A stretch of DNA of 33,646 bases, taken from contig DYKI01000035.1 in NCBI GenBank assembly GCA_020722705.1, positions 1-33,646 on the forward strand, read 5' to 3'. Below, piece by piece: positions 31,656 to 33,646 of this stretch. The DNA comes from Chthonomonas calidirosea (lineage in GTDB: Bacteria > Armatimonadota > Chthonomonadetes > Chthonomonadales > CAJBBX01). The first letter of the stretch is position 1; each line of letters starts with the position of its first letter. The position numbers and the translations under genes are program-made. Below the pieces are notes generated by a model. That model was not told where the DNA came from and did not search any database. It was given only the letters and a program-made list of their open reading frames with translations.

Positions 31656-31685
31656 AGGATAGCATTCGATGCCGCCGAGTGTCAA
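31656..31685 (-). promoter_or_regulatory. Sigma-70-type promoter of tig-clpP-lon
   Basis: On the minus strand TTGACA (31680-31685) is followed after 18 nt by TATCCT (31656-31661). It has the same layout as the ffh promoter. Transcription would start near 31649, leaving a leader of about 160 nt before tig. Confidence 0.6.
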
Positions 31686-31751
31686 TGCACGTCCATCCAT
31701 ACACGCACCCAGATAACCGTGGCGATGGATCGCGAACCTGCCGATGCGTAA

Positions 31752-31792
31752 CCCGCCTTCGCGGGATGGCCATGAACCCACGAAGGTGGGTT
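31752..31792. repeat. Two small hairpins in tandem
   Basis: CCCGC/GCGGG with loop CTTC (31752-31765) and AACCCAC/GTGGGTT with loop GAAG (31775-31792) lie nine bases apart. They look like dispersed intergenic palindromes; I see no other copy of either in this window. Confidence 0.45.
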
Positions 31793-31831
31793 TCGTGTTG
31801 ACAGGCAGGTGATTCATCGCCCGTTCTGAAC

Positions 31832-31915
31832 GTGACGGTCTCGGAACCGTTGGTGACGGTCTCGAAGCACCTGGCCACGGTCTCGGATTCGTTCGCGACG
31901 GTGCACTCGCCGCAG
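31832..31915. repeat. 21-nt direct repeats, three good units and a diverged fourth
   Basis: Four adjacent 21-nt units begin at 31832, 31853, 31874 and 31895. Each opens with a form of GTGACGGTCTCG (the third as GCCACGGTCTCG, the fourth as GCGACGGTGCAC). On the minus strand they would read as a 7-residue ETV repeat, but no credible gene covers them. Confidence 0.65.
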
Positions 31916-31921
31916 AGACTC

Positions 31922-31980
31922 CCCTCTCCCGCGCTCGCTTGCCCATCGCCAGGAACAGACCGGACGTGCGCGGGAGAGGG
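31922..31980. repeat. 13-bp inverted repeat, possible dispersed palindromic element
   Basis: CCCTCTCCCGCGC (31922-31934) and GCGCGGGAGAGGG (31968-31980) are perfect inverted copies around a 33-nt centre, followed by CAGGGTGAGGG. This ending and the arm sequence resemble intergenic palindromic elements repeated many times in other GC-rich bacterial genomes. Only one copy is in this window. Confidence 0.55.
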
Positions 31981-32192
31981 CAGGGTGAGGGCCACCAATC
32001 GGTGATTGAGCCCATTCGGGTCTGATGACTTCTCCAACAGCACCTTACTGCCGGGGCAGTAGAAGACCGTCGTGGTGCCGCCTGCCGTGCGGCTGAAGCG
32101 GCGGTCGAGAGACGATTGTGCAGGAGCCCGGACCATGACCGCACCTCCATCGCGGATTCCCACCAGGCGGGTGCTCCCTGCGGCCAAGGTCA

Positions 32193-32540
32193 CTACTCTT
32201 CCCATCCCGCGCGTATGTACCGCCAGACCGACACCAGCAGGAATGTGCCGGCGCCTGTGAGCGCAAGCGGCATCATGAAGAGGACGTGGACCGGGTACCG
32301 ACCGACTCCAGGCGCTTTGGAGAACCAGCGCGGATTGACCAGAACCTCCGCCCCGAGGCCATACTCCCAGGCAAGCCGCACCGCTCGTGCGCCGTCCCAT
32401 ACCCCGGCGACGAAAAGGAGCAACCCGAGCAGAGCCCAGCCGACCACCTGGATGGTCGGCGGGTCCCAGTCGTCAAGCCACGACCTCCGTTCTCCGGTCG
32501 CGGCGACCATTCGATCATCAGTCCGGTGGCGGAACAGCAC
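32193..32540 (-). CDS. Small two-helix membrane protein, function unknown
   Basis: The 115-residue product has a charged start ending in WLDDWDPPTIQ, a helix (about 32-50, VVGWALLGLLLFVAGVW) and a second helix (about 84-106, LFMMPLALTGAGTFLLVSVW), then a short charged end. GTG 32540 has GAGG eight bases upstream; ATG 32510 is possible. It lies 129 nt behind the lipoprotein gene on the same strand and upstream of tig. I do not recognise the family. The regular hydrophobic pattern and clean stop argue that it is real. Confidence 0.65.
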   Translation of the reverse strand: MLFRHRTDDRMVAATGERRSWLDDWDPPTIQVVGWALLGLLLFVAGVWDGARAVRLAWEYGLGAEVLVNPRWFSKAPGVGRYPVHVLFMMPLALTGAGTFLLVSVWRYIRAGWEE

Positions 32541-32590
32541 TCAGCGAACCTCGCTTCCAACAGAATCGCAGTCCAGGATGCCGGTGAGGA

Positions 32591-32619
32591 GCGAGCGAGT
32601 CTCCCATCGCGACGCTCGC
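32591..32619 (-). other. Hairpin between lipoprotein and membrane-protein genes
   Basis: GCGAGCG (32591-32597) pairs with CGCTCGC (32613-32619) across a 15-nt loop. It lies 50 nt after the lipoprotein stop. No T-run follows on the minus strand, so termination is uncertain. Confidence 0.35.
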
Positions 32620-32669
32620 CCCCGCCCTGTCTGGAGATGGAACTCCATGACTTGGTGACGCATCGCCCA

Positions 32670-33284
32670 CTATGGGGGCTCGCACCGCAGGAACGGTCTC
32701 GCCGGATCACCGCCGTCGCGGAGGACCACCCCCCGGATGATCTCCTGAACTTCCTCCGTTCTCGCTGGCTTCTGATCCAGCGGGTAAGCAAACCCCACGG
32801 CGAACACGCGTCTCGTGAGACGCACATAGTAGTGAACGCCCTCGTAACGCTCTGGACGACGACGGTTGTCAGCGAAGCGAATCAGGGTCGCCGGACGTCC
32901 CGATACCGTGGCGGGGAGCGGAATCACTGGACGCAGTTGCGGGCCCGCATCCCGAAGGACAGCTCTGACGGTACCGTGTATCGCGGCATCAGCAGACACC
33001 TCGGCTGGTATCTCGTGCACTCCCACGAAGAACGATAGGCCACCATGGGGTTCCCTGACCACCCAGGTCTGTCTGGATTGTCGCCAGTCGACTTCCCAAC
33101 TCGCTGGCACTGTCACCTCGTAGGCCTCAGTACCCAGAAGGAGCCTGCCCGGCGCAGACCGCCGGCAACCGGTTACGGTACCCGCACTGGCGGCTACGAC
33201 AAGAGTGGCTGTGAGTCGCCACCCGGCAGAGCCGCAGCAATGGTCGCGTTGGCGCACTCCCGTTCTACCGTGCGTGGCGTGCAT
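32670..33284 (-). CDS. Probable lipoprotein of unknown function
   Basis: The 204-residue product has a hydrophobic stretch (LTATLVVAASAG) followed by VTGC, a fair lipobox with Cys40, so it is probably a lipid-anchored envelope protein. The n-region before it is long. The mature part is a mixed alpha/beta domain (YEVTVPASWEVDW...WVVREPHGGLSFFVGVHEI, later GRPATLIRFADNRR and YYVRLTRRVFAVGFAYP). This pattern is seen in several families of small lipoproteins that carry a PsbP- or DUF1795-like fold; I offer that only as a possibility. ATG 33284 has GAGGTAG upstream and lies five bases after the preceding gene's stop. Confidence 0.75.
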   Translation of the reverse strand: MHATHGRTGVRQRDHCCGSAGWRLTATLVVAASAGTVTGCRRSAPGRLLLGTEAYEVTVPASWEVDWRQSRQTWVVREPHGGLSFFVGVHEIPAEVSADAAIHGTVRAVLRDAGPQLRPVIPLPATVSGRPATLIRFADNRRRPERYEGVHYYVRLTRRVFAVGFAYPLDQKPARTEEVQEIIRGVVLRDGGDPARPFLRCEPP

Positions 33285-33289
33285 CGGCC

Positions 33290-33646
33290 CTACCTCATCT
33301 TGCCTTCGGGATACCTTGCCCAGACGCTCTCGAAGCTTACGTCGCCCGGCAGATCGAAGTCCTGATCGCCCCCATGCTCCATGACTTCGCGGCACGAGAG
33401 ACTGAACGCACCGATGGCGTAGAGGCCTTTGCCCAAAGCGTATTCGCCCTCCACAAGAGTATGTCCGGTGCCGACAATCGCCCCGGCAACTCCTCCAATG
33501 GCGTCAGCGCCACCGTCGAAGACGATACCGACCCCGAACTCCCCAGGACTCGGCCAGTCGTCGCTCCGGTGTCCGCCTCCAGGCGGAATCCAACCCGGAG
33601 GCGGAGTGCGCCACCCCACTGGCCAGATGAGCCTGTGCCCACTCGG
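33290..33646 (-). CDS. Gly-rich protein of unknown function (partial, runs off right edge)
   Basis: The frame is open from the stop at 33290 to the window edge, giving at least 118 residues, so the start lies outside. The visible part has a Pro/Gly-rich stretch (RTPPPGWIPPGGG) and then a glycine-zipper-like segment GGADAIGGVAGAIVGTG. It continues LVEGEYALGKGLYAIGAFSL and ends in a polar tail. Codon choice is GC-rich at third positions, like its neighbours. It is followed five bases later by the lipoprotein gene, so the two are almost certainly co-transcribed. A GTG at 33619 could start a 109-residue version. No family recognised. Confidence 0.6.
   Translation of the reverse strand, partial: PSGHRLIWPVGWRTPPPGWIPPGGGHRSDDWPSPGEFGVGIVFDGGADAIGGVAGAIVGTGHTLVEGEYALGKGLYAIGAFSLSCREVMEHGGDQDFDLPGDVSFESVWARYPEGKMR

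Larger units (their letters stand above)
31489..32192. other. Non-coding region with promoter and several repeats
   Basis: This 704-nt gap has no frame I believe to be coding: the longest frame (minus strand, 31654-32400) runs straight through repeats and into a real gene. From right to left it holds a 13-bp inverted repeat (31922-31980), four 21-nt direct repeats (31832-31915), two small hairpins (31752-31792), the tig promoter and the tig leader. Confidence 0.7.

Noticed and set aside
31794..31830. A plus-strand TTGACA at 31797 as a promoter
   Set aside because: No -10 box follows at 16-19 nt and no plus-strand gene lies downstream.
31654..32400. A 248-residue minus-strand open frame upstream of tig
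   Set aside because: It runs through the 21-nt repeats, the 13-bp inverted repeat and into the coding region of the two-helix membrane protein in another frame; composition is not protein-like.

Overview
This is a GC-rich bacterial chromosome segment carrying mostly housekeeping genes. The taxon cannot be fixed by reading alone. Several traits fit a free-living, Gram-negative-type bacterium outside the well-studied phyla, with an Armatimonadota-like lineage as my tentative guess: a PQQ-like beta-propeller beginning DWPQWRGP after its signal peptide, a YvcK with N-terminal membrane helices, a COG4586/4587/3694-type ABC exporter, a very large zinc-ribbon/DUF2339-like membrane protein, and short tandem heptamer repeats between genes. 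There is no tRNA, rRNA, CRISPR array, transposase or prophage that I can see.

Region 1 (1-5566, all minus strand) is one translation and secretion operon read right to left: ffh, rpsP, khpA, rimM, trmD, rplS, lepB, rnhB. It starts from a clear TTGACA-N18-TAAACT promoter and has a hairpin-rich leader of about 155 nt. The last gene runs off the left edge and is a fusion of RNase HII with the start of a YraN/UPF0102 nuclease domain. Region 2 (5657-8287, minus) is glnD, the PII-modifying nitrogen sensor. Region 3 (8512-12480, plus) holds a 55-residue Cys-rich microprotein with its own promoter and terminator, comM/yifB, a two-helix membrane protein and a secreted beta-propeller protein.

Region 4 (12616-25444, minus) reads right to left as a holin-4-like membrane protein, yvcK, an M42 aminopeptidase, a pilin-like anchored protein, a CapA-like protein, an ABC ATPase, two ABC-2 permeases, a variant phosphohexomutase and the giant DUF2339-like protein. 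The genes from the M42 peptidase to the ATPase, and the two permeases, are chained by 4-nt stop/start overlaps. The one break in the chain, in front of the first permease, carries a decayed copy of that permease's own start.

Region 5 is glgA (plus, probably a leaderless mRNA), convergent with the protein-quality-control operon tig-clpP-lon (minus, no clpX). The two transcripts end in one shared perfect hairpin that contains both stop codons. Region 6 (31489-33646) begins with about 700 nt of non-coding DNA holding the tig promoter and leader and several kinds of repeat. It ends with three minus-strand genes for small envelope proteins of unknown function, the last running off the right edge.

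No obvious new defence or mobile system is present. The most unusual items are the RnhB-YraN fusion, the duplicated permease start, the shared glgA/lon hairpin, the heptamer repeats, the phosphohexomutase with altered active-site loops, and the unassigned membrane proteins.
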